Notes: generated by a model not told the origin, from the letters alone. Shown: positions 41,190-50,269, counted from the first letter of the stretch. The stretch: DNA of 64,000 nt from an uncultured Anaeromassilibacillus sp. (GCA_930987725.1 CAKNKY010000003.1:1-64000), one strand, 5' to 3'. A program made the numbers and translations.

Positions 41190-42659
41190 TCAGGCGTTTT
41201 CGAGTTCGATTGCCAGGCAGTTGACCATGTCCGTGGGCATCTTGTCCGGCAGCTTGACGGTGAGCGTGCCGAAGTTCTGCGCGAACGGCACATTGCCTTC
41301 GCCCAGCAGGCGCACGGAACGGACTTTCTCGCTCGGCAGGAGGCTCTTGACAACGGCGGTGCGGTTCTCGGGCGCGCGCATCTGGAAGGCGTAAACCGTG
41401 TTGCCCTTGCAGGTGAAGCGGTAATCCGAGGAGGTCCAGGCGGCCTCCGTCTCGGTAAAGCCCTCGATCACGGTGCGGGTATCGCCCTCGCTGGAAATCC
41501 GCCACGGGCGCGTGCCGTAGACGCCTTCGCTGCAAACGGCAAACCAGCCGGCCAGCGATTCCAGGATCCACACGGCCTCGTCGTCGATGGAGCCGTCCGG
41601 ACGCTGGAGCACGTTGAGCAGCATGGTGCCGTTCTTCGAGATGATGTCGACGAGCATCTCCACGATGTGGGAAGGACGCTTGAAGGTCTGACGCACGTCG
41701 TAGAACCAGTTGCCGATGCAGGTGTCCGTCTGCCAGGGCTGGGGCAGGATGTCGGGCAGCTGGCTCTTCTCGATGTCGAGCACGCCGATGCGGTAAACCT
41801 CCGGGCGGCGATCCTTCTGGTTGTACACAGCGCGGTTTTCGCCGTACTTTGCAATGGACGTATTGTAGAGATGGGACACGGCCTCCAGGCCGAAGGAATA
41901 GTCAGCATCGCCGGGGGTGCCTACGCCCAGCTCGGCAAACGGCAGGCCGCCGTCGGAGTAGAGCAGATCCGGCTGATATTTATCGATGAGTTCCTTCATG
42001 ACGGCCAGCCAGTATTCGCGGAACTTCCGGTTCTTCGTATACCACTTGTGCAGATCCATGGTTCCTTCGTTGTCGATGTGCTCCGAAGCGTTGTCGTGAT
42101 AAAAATCACGGTAGGCCGGATCGTTTCCGTCATACGGCACACCGGCATAGGGGCCATAGCTGTCGTGGTTCTTGTTCACATACCACCAGGAGAACGACGC
42201 GCCGAGGTGCTCCGTGAGGCCGAAGGGCAGACCGTGCTTGTCCGCCGCCTTCTTCCACAGGCCGCAGATATCCTTGTGCGGGCCCACCTGAACGGAATTG
42301 AAGCGGTTCAGCGCGGAATCGTAGTTGAAGAAATGGTCGTGGTGCATCGCCTGGCCGACAAAGTAGCGCGCACCGGCCTTGACATAGAGATCCATGAGGG
42401 CTTCCGGATCAAACTTTTCGGCCTTCCACAGCGCGCAGAGATCCTTGTAGCCAAACTTGGACGGATGGCCGTAGTGGCGCAGATGATAGAGGTACTGCGG
42501 CGTGCCCTGGATGTACATGTTGCGGGCGTACCAGTCGCCGTACATGGGGACAGACTGCGGGCCCCAGTGGGACCAGATGCCGAATTTTGCGTCGCGGAAC
42601 CAGTCCGGGCACTGGTACTGACGCAGGGAATCAAAGCTTGCCTGAAATTTTTCCGCCAT
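41190..42659 (-). CDS. GH29 alpha-L-fucosidase
   Basis: A 489-residue cytoplasmic retaining enzyme that removes alpha-linked L-fucose. The nucleophile is Asp236 (LLYSDGGLPF). WFRDAKFGIWSHWGPQSVP and the GQAMHHDHFFNYDS block are typical of the family and line the substrate pocket. A C-terminal beta-sandwich covers about residues 385-489. AGGAGTG precedes the ATG. It is transcribed against the xylan genes from its own promoter, which carries a LacI-type operator. Fucose on xyloglucan side chains would be a fitting plant substrate; host glycans cannot be excluded. Confidence 0.93.
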   Translation of the reverse strand: MAEKFQASFDSLRQYQCPDWFRDAKFGIWSHWGPQSVPMYGDWYARNMYIQGTPQYLYHLRHYGHPSKFGYKDLCALWKAEKFDPEALMDLYVKAGARYFVGQAMHHDHFFNYDSALNRFNSVQVGPHKDICGLWKKAADKHGLPFGLTEHLGASFSWWYVNKNHDSYGPYAGVPYDGNDPAYRDFYHDNASEHIDNEGTMDLHKWYTKNRKFREYWLAVMKELIDKYQPDLLYSDGGLPFAELGVGTPGDADYSFGLEAVSHLYNTSIAKYGENRAVYNQKDRRPEVYRIGVLDIEKSQLPDILPQPWQTDTCIGNWFYDVRQTFKRPSHIVEMLVDIISKNGTMLLNVLQRPDGSIDDEAVWILESLAGWFAVCSEGVYGTRPWRISSEGDTRTVIEGFTETEAAWTSSDYRFTCKGNTVYAFQMRAPENRTAVVKSLLPSEKVRSVRLLGEGNVPFAQNFGTLTVKLPDKMPTDMVNCLAIELENA

Positions 42660-42725
42660 TTTCCGTTACACTCCTTTTGTTTCGGGGAAGTCATGGGAAC
42701 GGGCTGCCCGCTCCGTTTTCACAAA

Positions 42726-42739
42726 GCAAAACGTTTCAC
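42726..42739 (-). promoter_or_regulatory. Second LacI-type operator-like site, in the fucosidase leader
   Basis: On the minus strand GTGAAACGTTTTGC, sharing AAACGTTT with the site at 42865-42877. It lies about 140 bases downstream, between the promoter and the gene. A looped repressor complex is possible. Confidence 0.45.
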
Positions 42740-42864
42740 TTTTTCTCTGAAAAAAAGCGGCACGCCTTCCACCGCGCACATCCTCCTTACTTTGTGAAAA
42801 TGAACCTGCCCCCTCCCTTGTCCACACCAATGCGGGCAGCCGGCACTTTTTCACACAGCACAGG

Positions 42865-42877
42865 CTAAACGTTTTAC
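42865..42877 (-). promoter_or_regulatory. LacI-type operator of the fucosidase promoter
   Basis: On the minus strand GTAAAACGTTTAG, a near-perfect palindrome centred on CG, starting about six bases after the predicted transcription start. Same core and position as in the lacI and transporter promoters. Confidence 0.65.
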
Positions 42878-42889
42878 TTTTCTGCCGTG

Positions 42890-42918
42890 ATCATATCACA
42901 ACAGGCAGGCGATGTCAA
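42890..42918 (-). promoter_or_regulatory. Promoter of the fucosidase gene
   Basis: On the minus strand TTGACA (42913-42918), 17-bp spacer, TATGAT (42890-42895). The 230-base leader holds the two operator-like sites and no other gene. Confidence 0.8.
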
Positions 42919-42955
42919 CGGAAAAATGAACGGAACTTCGATTTTTCGAGCAATC

Positions 42956-42984
42956 TTGACAAGGACGTTTTCCTATGCTATTTT
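42956..42984 (+). promoter_or_regulatory. Promoter of the alpha-galactosidase gene
   Basis: TTGACA (42956-42961), 17-bp spacer, TATTTT (42979-42984). No operator lies downstream of it, so it may escape the LacI repressor. Confidence 0.65.
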
Positions 42985-43044
42985 TTAGAAAACAGACAGG
43001 CACAATGAAACAAAATAATATAAAGAAAAAGGAGAGGATTCCTG

Positions 43045-45111
43045 ATGGCAACCCTGATGAGCCGTTTCCCGCTGGGCGACATGGTCGCCCTTTACCTGAC
43101 GGACGAGGAAAAGCATGTCGGCTTTCTTCTGGTTCCGGCGGAAACGGAACCTGAGATTGTGAAAAAGGACTGCGCCGTGGACAGCCTCGTGCAGGTGCAC
43201 GTGCGCGGCGATCTCGTCCCCCCCGCTTACGGCAACGGCCACACAATGTGCGCTTCCGCCTCCACCAGGCGGATGCATTTTCTTTCCCAGGAGCAGGAAG
43301 GCGACCGGATTGTGACCACCCTTTCCGACGGCGAGGGACGTGTGGCACGCCACACGGTCACCTGGCATGAGGGCCTGAAGGCGGTGCGCGTCTCCACCAC
43401 GTTTGTGAATGAAACTGCCGCCCCCCTGACGCTGGAATATCTCTCCAGTGTGAACATGGGCGGCCTGACGCCGTTTGAGGATGGCGACGCGCCGGGCTGC
43501 CTGACGGTGCACCGCGCGCGTTCCGCCTGGAGCGCAGAAGGCCGCTTCGTGTGCGAGAGCGTGGAATCGCTCGGGCTGGAGCCCTCGTGGTCCACGCACG
43601 GCTTCCGCGTGGAGCGCTTCGGCCAGGTCGGCTCTATGCCGGTGCGCCATTACCACCCCTTCGCCGCCGTGGAGGACAAAAAACGCGGCGTCGTGTGGGC
43701 CATGCAGCTTGCGTGCCCCGCTTCCTGGGAGATGGAGCTGCGCCGCAAGGACAGCGGCCTTTCCATGACGGCCGCTCAGGCGGGCTATGAATTCGGCCAC
43801 TGGTGGAAGACGCTGCAGCCCGGCGAATCCTTCACCGGACCGGAAGCGCTGTTCACGGCCGGCCGCGGGGCGGCGGATCAGGTATTCCAGCGGCTGCTGA
43901 CCATCCACATGGAGGATTTTGTGGACAAGGATCGCCTGCCTCCCGTGATGTTCAATGAATACTGCACCACCTGGGGCGTTCCCTCCTATGAAAACCTGAG
44001 CCGGATTGTAGACTGCATCCGCGACAAGGGCATGGAGTATCTCGTGATCGACTGCGGCTGGTACGGAAGCCGGGAAGTGCCGTGGGGCCTGTGCAACGGC
44101 GACTGGATTCCGAACGAAGAGCAGCTTTTCCCCGGCGGCCTGCAGCGCACCGTGGATCTCATCCGAGACGCGGGCATGAAACCCGGCATCTGGTTTGAAC
44201 CGGAAACGTGCGGCCCGCGCTCCCAGATTTCCCAGCACAAAACAGAATGGCTTCTCAAACGCAATGGCGCCCTCATCGACGAGGGAACCCGCCGCTTCCT
44301 CAATATGCAGGACCCGGAGGTCAAGGCATATCTGCATGAGCGCGTGGCGGACTTCCTGAACCGCTATGGCTTCGCCTACATCAAGATCGACTACAATGAG
44401 ACGATCGGCCTGGGCTGCGACGGCTGGGAAAGCCCCGGCGAGGGCCTGCAGCAGAACATGCAGGGCACGCTGGACTTCTTCCGCATGCTGCGCCGCGAGG
44501 TGCCGGGCCTGTGCATTGAGTGCTGCTCCTCCGGCGGCAACCGCCTCGAGCCTTCGTTCCTGCGGCTGAGCAACATGGCTTCCTTCTCCGACGCGCACGA
44601 ATGCGTGGAGATCCCGATCATCGCGGCAAACCTGCAGAAGCTCATGCTTCCGGCGCAGTCGCAGATCTGGGCCGTGCTGCGCGCAGGTGATTCGCTGCGC
44701 CGCATCAACTATTCCATGGTCAACGGGTTCCTCGGTGTGCTGTGCCTTTCCGGCGACGTGTATGACCTGAGCGACGCGCAGTGGAAGCTGGCGGAGGAAG
44801 GCATTTCCTTCTATAAGGAGATCCGGCCGATCGTGCAGCGCGGCGTTTCGTACTTCTACGGCGAGCGCAGCGAGAGCATGCGCCATCCCGAAGGATGGCA
44901 GGCCGTGTGCCGCCGCGGCGAGAACGGCGAAACGCTCGTGACGGTGCACACCTTCGGCGGTGAGCTGCCGGAGCGCGTCACACTGCCGGTGGAGGCTTCG
45001 GAGATCCGCCGTGTGCTTTGCACCGAGGGCAACGAGGTCACACTGGAGAACGGGAAGCTCACCGTGGATCTGCACGCCAACTTTGAGGCAGTCGCCGTCC
45101 ATCTGGCCTGA
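43045..45111 (+). CDS. GH36 alpha-galactosidase
   Basis: A 688-residue cytoplasmic enzyme that removes alpha-linked galactose from galactomannan, raffinose-type sugars or xyloglucan side chains. An N-terminal beta-supersandwich (residues 1-280) precedes the barrel with nucleophile Asp449 (YIKIDYNETIG) and acid/base Asp516 (SFSDAHECVEIP). EYLVIDCGWYG and WFEPETCG are family landmarks. AAGGAGAGG precedes the ATG. It is divergent from the fucosidase gene and separated from the beta-mannosidase gene by a terminator. Confidence 0.93.
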   Translation: MATLMSRFPLGDMVALYLTDEEKHVGFLLVPAETEPEIVKKDCAVDSLVQVHVRGDLVPPAYGNGHTMCASASTRRMHFLSQEQEGDRIVTTLSDGEGRVARHTVTWHEGLKAVRVSTTFVNETAAPLTLEYLSSVNMGGLTPFEDGDAPGCLTVHRARSAWSAEGRFVCESVESLGLEPSWSTHGFRVERFGQVGSMPVRHYHPFAAVEDKKRGVVWAMQLACPASWEMELRRKDSGLSMTAAQAGYEFGHWWKTLQPGESFTGPEALFTAGRGAADQVFQRLLTIHMEDFVDKDRLPPVMFNEYCTTWGVPSYENLSRIVDCIRDKGMEYLVIDCGWYGSREVPWGLCNGDWIPNEEQLFPGGLQRTVDLIRDAGMKPGIWFEPETCGPRSQISQHKTEWLLKRNGALIDEGTRRFLNMQDPEVKAYLHERVADFLNRYGFAYIKIDYNETIGLGCDGWESPGEGLQQNMQGTLDFFRMLRREVPGLCIECCSSGGNRLEPSFLRLSNMASFSDAHECVEIPIIAANLQKLMLPAQSQIWAVLRAGDSLRRINYSMVNGFLGVLCLSGDVYDLSDAQWKLAEEGISFYKEIRPIVQRGVSYFYGERSESMRHPEGWQAVCRRGENGETLVTVHTFGGELPERVTLPVEASEIRRVLCTEGNEVTLENGKLTVDLHANFEAVAVHLA

Positions 45112-45158
45112 CGGCCCGGCGCTCTTTCGCCTCACCCTTTCTCGTTTGGAAACGCAGG

Positions 45159-45196
45159 GGGACGGTTTGCCTTTTTCCGGCAAGCCGTCCCTTTTC
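45159..45196 (+). terminator. Terminator after the alpha-galactosidase gene
   Basis: GGGACGGTTTGCC, short loop, GGCAAGCCGTCCC, then TTTTC. Confidence 0.8.
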
Positions 45197-45234
45197 AGAA
45201 TGGCCGCCTGGCGGTCGGGACAGGAGGAACCGGA

Positions 45235-47649
45235 TTGAAACGACAGGAACTTGCCGCAGGGTGGAAACTCCTGTGGCACGGCAGGGAGATCGAAACGCAG
45301 ATTCCCTGCTCGCTTTACGGCGATCTCACGCGCTGCGGCGAGATCGCGGACCCCTATTATCGGGACAACGAGACGGAAGCGTTTGCGCTTTCACGCGAGG
45401 ACTGCACCTATGCCCTCACTTTTTCGGCAGACGGCGATCTGCTCTCCTGCGCGCGCCTGCTGCTCCGCTTTGAGATGATCGACACGCTGGCGGACGTCTG
45501 GCTCAACGGGACGTGCGTCGGCTCCGCCTGCAACATGCACCGGGTGTGGGAATTCCCGGTGAAGGGCGTGCTGCGCGAGGGGACAAACCGCCTGGAGGTG
45601 CGGCTGCACGCGCCGCTGCCCTTCCTGGAGCAGCAGGTGGCGGAAAACGGCTCCATTCCCTGCAACGGCGACACCGTGGACGGCTTTCCCTATCTGCGCA
45701 AGTCGAGCTGCATGTTCGGCTGGGACTGGGGGCCCCGCCTGCCGGACATGGGCCTGACGCGGCCCGTGTCGCTTCTGGGCATCGACACCGCCCGCCTCAC
45801 GGATGTGCTTGTGCGCCAGCGCCATGAGGACGGGCGTGTGTTTCTCTCGTTCCGCCTGCACACGGAAGGCACTGCGGACGGCTGGCGCGTGACGGTGACC
45901 GGCCCGGACGGCGGTTCGCAGAGCTGGGAAGCCCCCGCCGGCGAGGTGGAAATCGAGCAGCCGCAGCTGTGGTGGCCGCGCGGCTACGGCGCGCAGCCGC
46001 TCTACACGGTGCGTGTGGAACTGTTCTGCGCAGGCGAACCGGCGGATGTGTGGGAGAGGCGCATCGGCCTGCGCACCATGCGCGTGCACCGCGCGCGCGA
46101 CAAGTGGGGAGAAAGCTTCGCCCACGAGGTCAACGGCGTGTGCGTGTTCGCCATGGGCGCAGACTACATCCCGGAGGACTGCCTGCTCGGCCGCGTCACA
46201 CCGTCACGGACGCGTCATCTGCTGGAGCAGGCCGCGCTGGCCAATTTCAACACGGTGCGCGTGTGGGGCGGCGGCTACTACCCGGACGACGCCTTCTACG
46301 ATGCCTGCGACGAGCTGGGCCTGCTGGTATGGCAGGATCTCATGTTTGCCTGTGCCACCTACCGCCTGACGGAATCGTTTGAAGCAAACATCACGCGCGA
46401 GATCGAGGAAAATGCGCGGCGCATCCGTCACCACGCCTGCCTGGCGCTCTGGTGCGGGAACAACGAGATGGAAAGTTTCCTCTATGACGGTTACGGCGAA
46501 ACGCCGCAGCTCAAGGGCGATTACACGCGCATGTACAGCTATGTGATCCCCAAAATTCTGCGCCGCGAGGATCCGGACACCTTCTACTGGCCTTCCAGCC
46601 CGTCCTCCGGCGGCGACTTTGACCTGCCGCAGGACGAAACACGCGGCGACGCGCACTACTGGGAGGTTTGGCATGGCTTCCGGCCCTTCCCGGAATACCG
46701 CAGCCACCTGTTCCGCTATGCTTCCGAATTCGGCTTTGAATCGATGCCCGCGATGAAGACGATCGAATCGTTCACCGAGCCGGAGGATCGCAATCCCTTC
46801 TCCTACGTGATGCAGCGCCACCAGAAATGCAGCGGCGGCTACGCCAAGATGATGACATATCTCACGGAATATTTCCGCTATCCGACAAGCCTGCCGCTGT
46901 TTGTCTACGCCTCGCAGCTCATGCAGGCGCAGGCCATGCGCTACGCGGTGGAGCACTGGCGGCGCTTCCGCGGCCGCTGCATGGGAGCCATCGTGTGGCA
47001 GCTCAACGACTGCTGGCCCGTCGCCTCCTGGTCCTCCATCGACTATTTCGGCCGCTGGAAAGCGCTGCACTATTTTGAAAAACGTTTCTTCGCGCCGGTG
47101 CTGCTCTCCTGCTGCGAGGAGGGCATGCTCACGCAGGGCTGGAACGTCAACGCGCGCGGCCCCGCTCCGAAAAAAAGCATCCGGCTGAATGTTTCCAATG
47201 AAACGCGCAAAGAAAAGCACCTCACGGTGCGCTGGAGCCTGCGCGACAGCCGCTCCCGCGTGCTGGAAACGCACAGCGAGGACGTGACGGCCGCGCCTCT
47301 CTCCGCCGTGTGGCTGGAAAAGCAGGAGCTGCCGCAGGCGGACCTGCGCCGCCACCACGTGTGGTTTGAGCTTCTGGAAAACGGCGAGATCCTCTCACAG
47401 GGCAGCGCCCTCTTCTGCACGCCGCAGATCTATGAATACGAGGACCCGGCGCTCTCCGTGCGCGTGGAGGGGGATGAACTCGTGGTGACGGCCGCCGCCT
47501 ATGCCTCCTGTGTGGAGCTGCTCAACGAACAGGAGGACTGGGTGCTCTCCGACAACTACTTCGACATGGAGGCCGGCGAAAAGCGCGTGCGCGTGCTTTC
47601 CGGCAAAATCGACCGCGTGCGGGTGCGCAGCGTGTACGACATCGGCTGA
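45235..47649 (+). CDS. GH2 beta-mannosidase
   Basis: An 804-residue cytoplasmic enzyme that trims beta-1,4-mannose from manno-oligosaccharides. It has the GH2 layout: sugar-binding jelly roll (residues 1-180), Ig-like domain, barrel with acid/base Glu411 (WCGNNEMES) and nucleophile Glu498 (RYASEFGFES), and C-terminal beta domains. The mannosidase-type SSCMFGWDWGPRLPDMG block near residue 160 distinguishes it from beta-galactosidases. The start is TTG behind AGGAGGAAC. Next to alpha-galactosidase it suggests galactomannan breakdown. No promoter is obvious in the 38 bases after the terminator, so partial read-through may feed it. Confidence 0.92.
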   Translation: MKRQELAAGWKLLWHGREIETQIPCSLYGDLTRCGEIADPYYRDNETEAFALSREDCTYALTFSADGDLLSCARLLLRFEMIDTLADVWLNGTCVGSACNMHRVWEFPVKGVLREGTNRLEVRLHAPLPFLEQQVAENGSIPCNGDTVDGFPYLRKSSCMFGWDWGPRLPDMGLTRPVSLLGIDTARLTDVLVRQRHEDGRVFLSFRLHTEGTADGWRVTVTGPDGGSQSWEAPAGEVEIEQPQLWWPRGYGAQPLYTVRVELFCAGEPADVWERRIGLRTMRVHRARDKWGESFAHEVNGVCVFAMGADYIPEDCLLGRVTPSRTRHLLEQAALANFNTVRVWGGGYYPDDAFYDACDELGLLVWQDLMFACATYRLTESFEANITREIEENARRIRHHACLALWCGNNEMESFLYDGYGETPQLKGDYTRMYSYVIPKILRREDPDTFYWPSSPSSGGDFDLPQDETRGDAHYWEVWHGFRPFPEYRSHLFRYASEFGFESMPAMKTIESFTEPEDRNPFSYVMQRHQKCSGGYAKMMTYLTEYFRYPTSLPLFVYASQLMQAQAMRYAVEHWRRFRGRCMGAIVWQLNDCWPVASWSSIDYFGRWKALHYFEKRFFAPVLLSCCEEGMLTQGWNVNARGPAPKKSIRLNVSNETRKEKHLTVRWSLRDSRSRVLETHSEDVTAAPLSAVWLEKQELPQADLRRHHVWFELLENGEILSQGSALFCTPQIYEYEDPALSVRVEGDELVVTAAAYASCVELLNEQEDWVLSDNYFDMEAGEKRVRVLSGKIDRVRVRSVYDIG

Positions 47650-47657
47650 AAGTCTGT

Positions 47658-47686
47658 TTGCGCTTTCCGGCCCGATGATCTATAAT
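47658..47686 (+). promoter_or_regulatory. Promoter of the GH3/NagZ-like gene
   Basis: TTGCGC (47658-47663), 17-bp spacer, TATAAT (47681-47686). Confidence 0.6.
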
Positions 47687-47740
47687 GAAGGATGACAGAA
47701 TCCGCAGCTGCAGCCCTTATTTCGCAAAGGAGGGAGTCTC

Positions 47741-49039
47741 ATGCCGCGCAGATCCCATTCCAACAGCTCCGGTGTGGGCCGCTTCATCGGCCACGCCGTG
47801 CTGATCACGCTGCTGGCCGTCGTCTGCCTTGTGGGAGGCTGGGTGCTGGGGACCCTGAAGCCGCTTCCCTTCCTGCCAGGGGTAACGGTGAGCACGGCGC
47901 CCTCGCAGGCGGAGCAGCCCGCGCCTTTCTCCTCCGCACCGGAGGAGCCCTCGTCTGTCCCCGTGTCCTCTCAGGCTTCCTCTGCGCCGGCGGGGCAGGA
48001 GGGGATGCCGGACGACAACGGCCTTTTTTCCGCCTACTATGACTATGCGTATGCGAAAATGGAAACGATGAGTGTAGCCGATCTCGTGGGCCAGGTTTTT
48101 ATCTTCCGCTGCCCTGTGAACGGGGCTGTCAAGCTGATCGACGACTGCCAGCCCGCCGGCTACTGCCTGATGGCCGATTTCTTTGAACCGAAGACGGCGG
48201 ATCAGGTGCGCTCCACACTCGCCTCCTACAACAATTCCAGCCGCACGAACATGTTTTTCTGCTGCGACGAGGAGGGCGGCACCGTGGTGCGGATCAGCCG
48301 CTACAGCCAGTTTGCCGATCAGCCCTTCCGCTCCCCGCGCGACGTGTTCGCCGAGGGCGGCTTCGACGCGATCGAGAGCGACACGAAGGAAAAGGCAAGC
48401 CTGCTCAAGAGCCTCGGTCTGAACATGAACCTCGCCCCCGTGGCGGATGTCTCCACCAACCCGCAGGATTTCATCTATGACCGGGCGTTCGGGCAGGACG
48501 CAGCCGGGACGGCGGAGTTTGTGCGCCTTTCGGTGGAAACATACCGCGCATCCGGCATCGCCTGCACGCTCAAGCACTTTCCCGGCTACGGGAACAACGC
48601 GGACACGCACACGGGCCTTGCCTATGACAACAGGCCGATGGAAACATTTGACAGCTCCGATTTCGTGCCCTTCCGCGCCGGCATCGAGGCAAAAGCGCCG
48701 TTCGTGCTCGTCTCCCACAATGTGGTGTCCTGCATGGACCCGGACGCACCAGCCTCCCTCTCCCCCGCCGTTCATGAGATTCTGCGGGAGGAGCTCGGCT
48801 TCACCGGCCTGATCCTCACCGATGATCTCGTGATGGACGCCGTCACCGATTTCACCGGCGGCAAGAGCGCGGCCGTGCAGGCCTTCCTGGCCGGAAACGA
48901 TCTGCTGCTTTCCTCCGACTGCCGGAACGATTACCAGGCGCTCTATGACGCCGTGGAGAGCGGCGAGGTGCCCATGGCCACGCTGAAGGAAGCCGTTGTG
49001 CGTGTGCTGGCGGCAAAATATGCATTGGGGATTGTGTAA
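47741..49039 (+). CDS. Membrane-anchored GH3 beta-N-acetylhexosaminidase (NagZ-like)
   Basis: A 432-residue protein. One membrane anchor near residues 15-38 (HAVLITLLAVVCLVGGWVLG) and a Ser/Pro/Ala-rich spacer to about 90 place the catalytic domain outside the membrane. The domain is single-barrel GH3 with LKHFPGYGNNADTHTG (catalytic Asp-x-His pair) and the nucleophile Asp361 in LTDDLVMDA, the pattern of NagZ enzymes that remove N-acetylglucosamine from muropeptides. A role in peptidoglycan turnover is more likely than plant-glycan breakdown. AAAGGAGG precedes the ATG; it has its own promoter. Confidence 0.88.
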   Translation: MPRRSHSNSSGVGRFIGHAVLITLLAVVCLVGGWVLGTLKPLPFLPGVTVSTAPSQAEQPAPFSSAPEEPSSVPVSSQASSAPAGQEGMPDDNGLFSAYYDYAYAKMETMSVADLVGQVFIFRCPVNGAVKLIDDCQPAGYCLMADFFEPKTADQVRSTLASYNNSSRTNMFFCCDEEGGTVVRISRYSQFADQPFRSPRDVFAEGGFDAIESDTKEKASLLKSLGLNMNLAPVADVSTNPQDFIYDRAFGQDAAGTAEFVRLSVETYRASGIACTLKHFPGYGNNADTHTGLAYDNRPMETFDSSDFVPFRAGIEAKAPFVLVSHNVVSCMDPDAPASLSPAVHEILREELGFTGLILTDDLVMDAVTDFTGGKSAAVQAFLAGNDLLLSSDCRNDYQALYDAVESGEVPMATLKEAVVRVLAAKYALGIV

Positions 49040-49067
49040 AGCTTTTTTCCTTGAAGGAGGTTCCAAA

Positions 49068-49490
49068 ATGGATCTGGCAAACCTGACGCTGACCCGGCGC
49101 GAAAAGCAGATGCTCATCGAGCTGAGCCAAGCAGCGCGCTACCCGATCGTGCGCTTTGAGCTGCACAGCAGCGAGGAGGAGGAACTGCTCTCCGTGGCGC
49201 TGGACGCTGTGCGCATCACCGAAACAGACGATTCGATGGATCTCGTGAAGGAGCGCGGCGCGGCCCTGCGCCGCCTGGCTGATCTCGGCCTTGTCGTGCT
49301 CGATTACGATGTCTCCGTGTGGGGGCAAGGAGATTACGATGTGTATTATCGAAGCGAATTATACGAATTGTTCTGCCACACCGCGATGGAAGCGGCACAA
49401 AAGCCCGGCTTTCTGTTCAACCTCGCCGTGCTGCGGAAGGGCCGCGCCCACCTGACGAGGACAGGAGTGGACGCGCTCCACCTGTGCTGA
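49068..49490 (+). CDS. Hypothetical protein, 140 residues
   Basis: I do not recognise a family. It is an acidic, soluble protein with mostly helical segments (TRREKQMLIELSQAARYP, MDLVKERGAALRRLADLGLV) and a tyrosine-rich stretch (DYDVYYRSELYELF). The overall shape, a helix block followed by short strands and a terminal ALLRKG/LTRTG segment, loosely recalls a winged-helix wing, but no recognition helix can be defended. AAGGAGG sets the ATG. It starts 28 bases after the NagZ-like gene and is likely co-transcribed. Confidence 0.75.
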   Translation: MDLANLTLTRREKQMLIELSQAARYPIVRFELHSSEEEELLSVALDAVRITETDDSMDLVKERGAALRRLADLGLVVLDYDVSVWGQGDYDVYYRSELYELFCHTAMEAAQKPGFLFNLAVLRKGRAHLTRTGVDALHLC

Positions 49491-49517
49491 GAACCGACGA
49501 CGCCCGGAAGGCGGCGC

Positions 49518-49542
49518 AAAAAAGGCCGCCTGACGGCGGCCT
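49518..49542 (-). terminator. Terminator after the XRE regulator
   Basis: On the minus strand GGCCGCC, 4-base loop, GGCGGCC, then TTTTTT. It lies between convergent genes. Confidence 0.85.
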
Positions 49543-49558
49543 CTGCGCGGAATGTGCG

Positions 49559-50269
49559 TTACTTTTCCTTTTTGGCATGGGAAACACCCATGCGGCTTTC
49601 CGTGTTGCGGATCAGATTGAAGAGGGAGCTGGCGAACAGCGGATATTTTTCCGCAAGCTGTTCCGGGGAAAGGGCAGGGGGGTCCTCCTTGCCGAGGCCC
49701 TCGAGCTCCCCGGCATTCTCACCAGCCATCAGGCAGGCGGCATTTGCCTCCGCAATATTCTGCGCGGCGTCCGCCATGCCCTTGCCGAGCCGTTCCGGCA
49801 CGGCGAAGAGGCCCTGCGGATTCTTCGGATTGGCGGAATAGAGGATGCGGAACGATTTATAGACAGCGGCGTTCAGCGCGCCGGAAATCTCATTTGTCAC
49901 AGCCTTGTTGCCGCAGGTCTGGAGCAGATCATAGATGATATTGAGTGAATTGGCGATCAGCTTCTTGTTCAGCGTGGGCAGCAGGCTGCCGCGGAACCGG
50001 TTTTCCTTGCCGGCAGCATCCGGCTCCGGGATATCTTCCATATTGAGGATGGCACCGCTGCGGTCCGGCGTACGGCCCAGCAGATAATCGCAGGAAACGC
50101 CGTAAAAATCGGCGGCGCGCACGACAAAATCGAGCCCGCATTCGCGGATGCCCTTTTCATAGTGCGACAGCAGCGCCTGCGAGATGTGCAGCGCCTCCGC
50201 CGCTTTTTTCTGACTGAGGCCGCGCTCTTTGCGAAGCAGTGTGATGATGCGCGGAAAATGGCTGTTCAT
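49559..50269 (-). CDS. XRE-family regulator with long C-terminal domain
   Basis: A 236-residue regulator. Residues 5-65 are a Cro/CI-type helix-turn-helix (RIITLLRKERGLSQKKAAEAL, ISQALLSHYEKGIRECG, VSCDYLLGRTPD). The rest, about 160 residues, is a helical domain without a recognised ligand-binding fold; it might sense a metabolite or mediate oligomerisation. The frame is open 29 codons further up, but GGAGGAGG sets ATG at 50269. That upstream stretch contains a tRNA 3'-end-like sequence. It has its own promoter and terminator. Confidence 0.85.
   Translation of the reverse strand: MNSHFPRIITLLRKERGLSQKKAAEALHISQALLSHYEKGIRECGLDFVVRAADFYGVSCDYLLGRTPDRSGAILNMEDIPEPDAAGKENRFRGSLLPTLNKKLIANSLNIIYDLLQTCGNKAVTNEISGALNAAVYKSFRILYSANPKNPQGLFAVPERLGKGMADAAQNIAEANAACLMAGENAGELEGLGKEDPPALSPEQLAEKYPLFASSLFNLIRNTESRMGVSHAKKEK

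Noticed and set aside
34526-41353. A 2275-codon open frame on the minus strand across the GH8, GH39, GH3 and GH51 genes
   Set aside because: It is the complement of highly biased GC-rich codons in four genes with clear catalytic motifs. The translation is Arg/His/Ala-rich without any domain and has no ribosome site.
42726-42739. CcpA catabolite-response (cre) site
   Set aside because: The spacing is one base short of the cre consensus and the sequence matches the other proposed LacI sites better.
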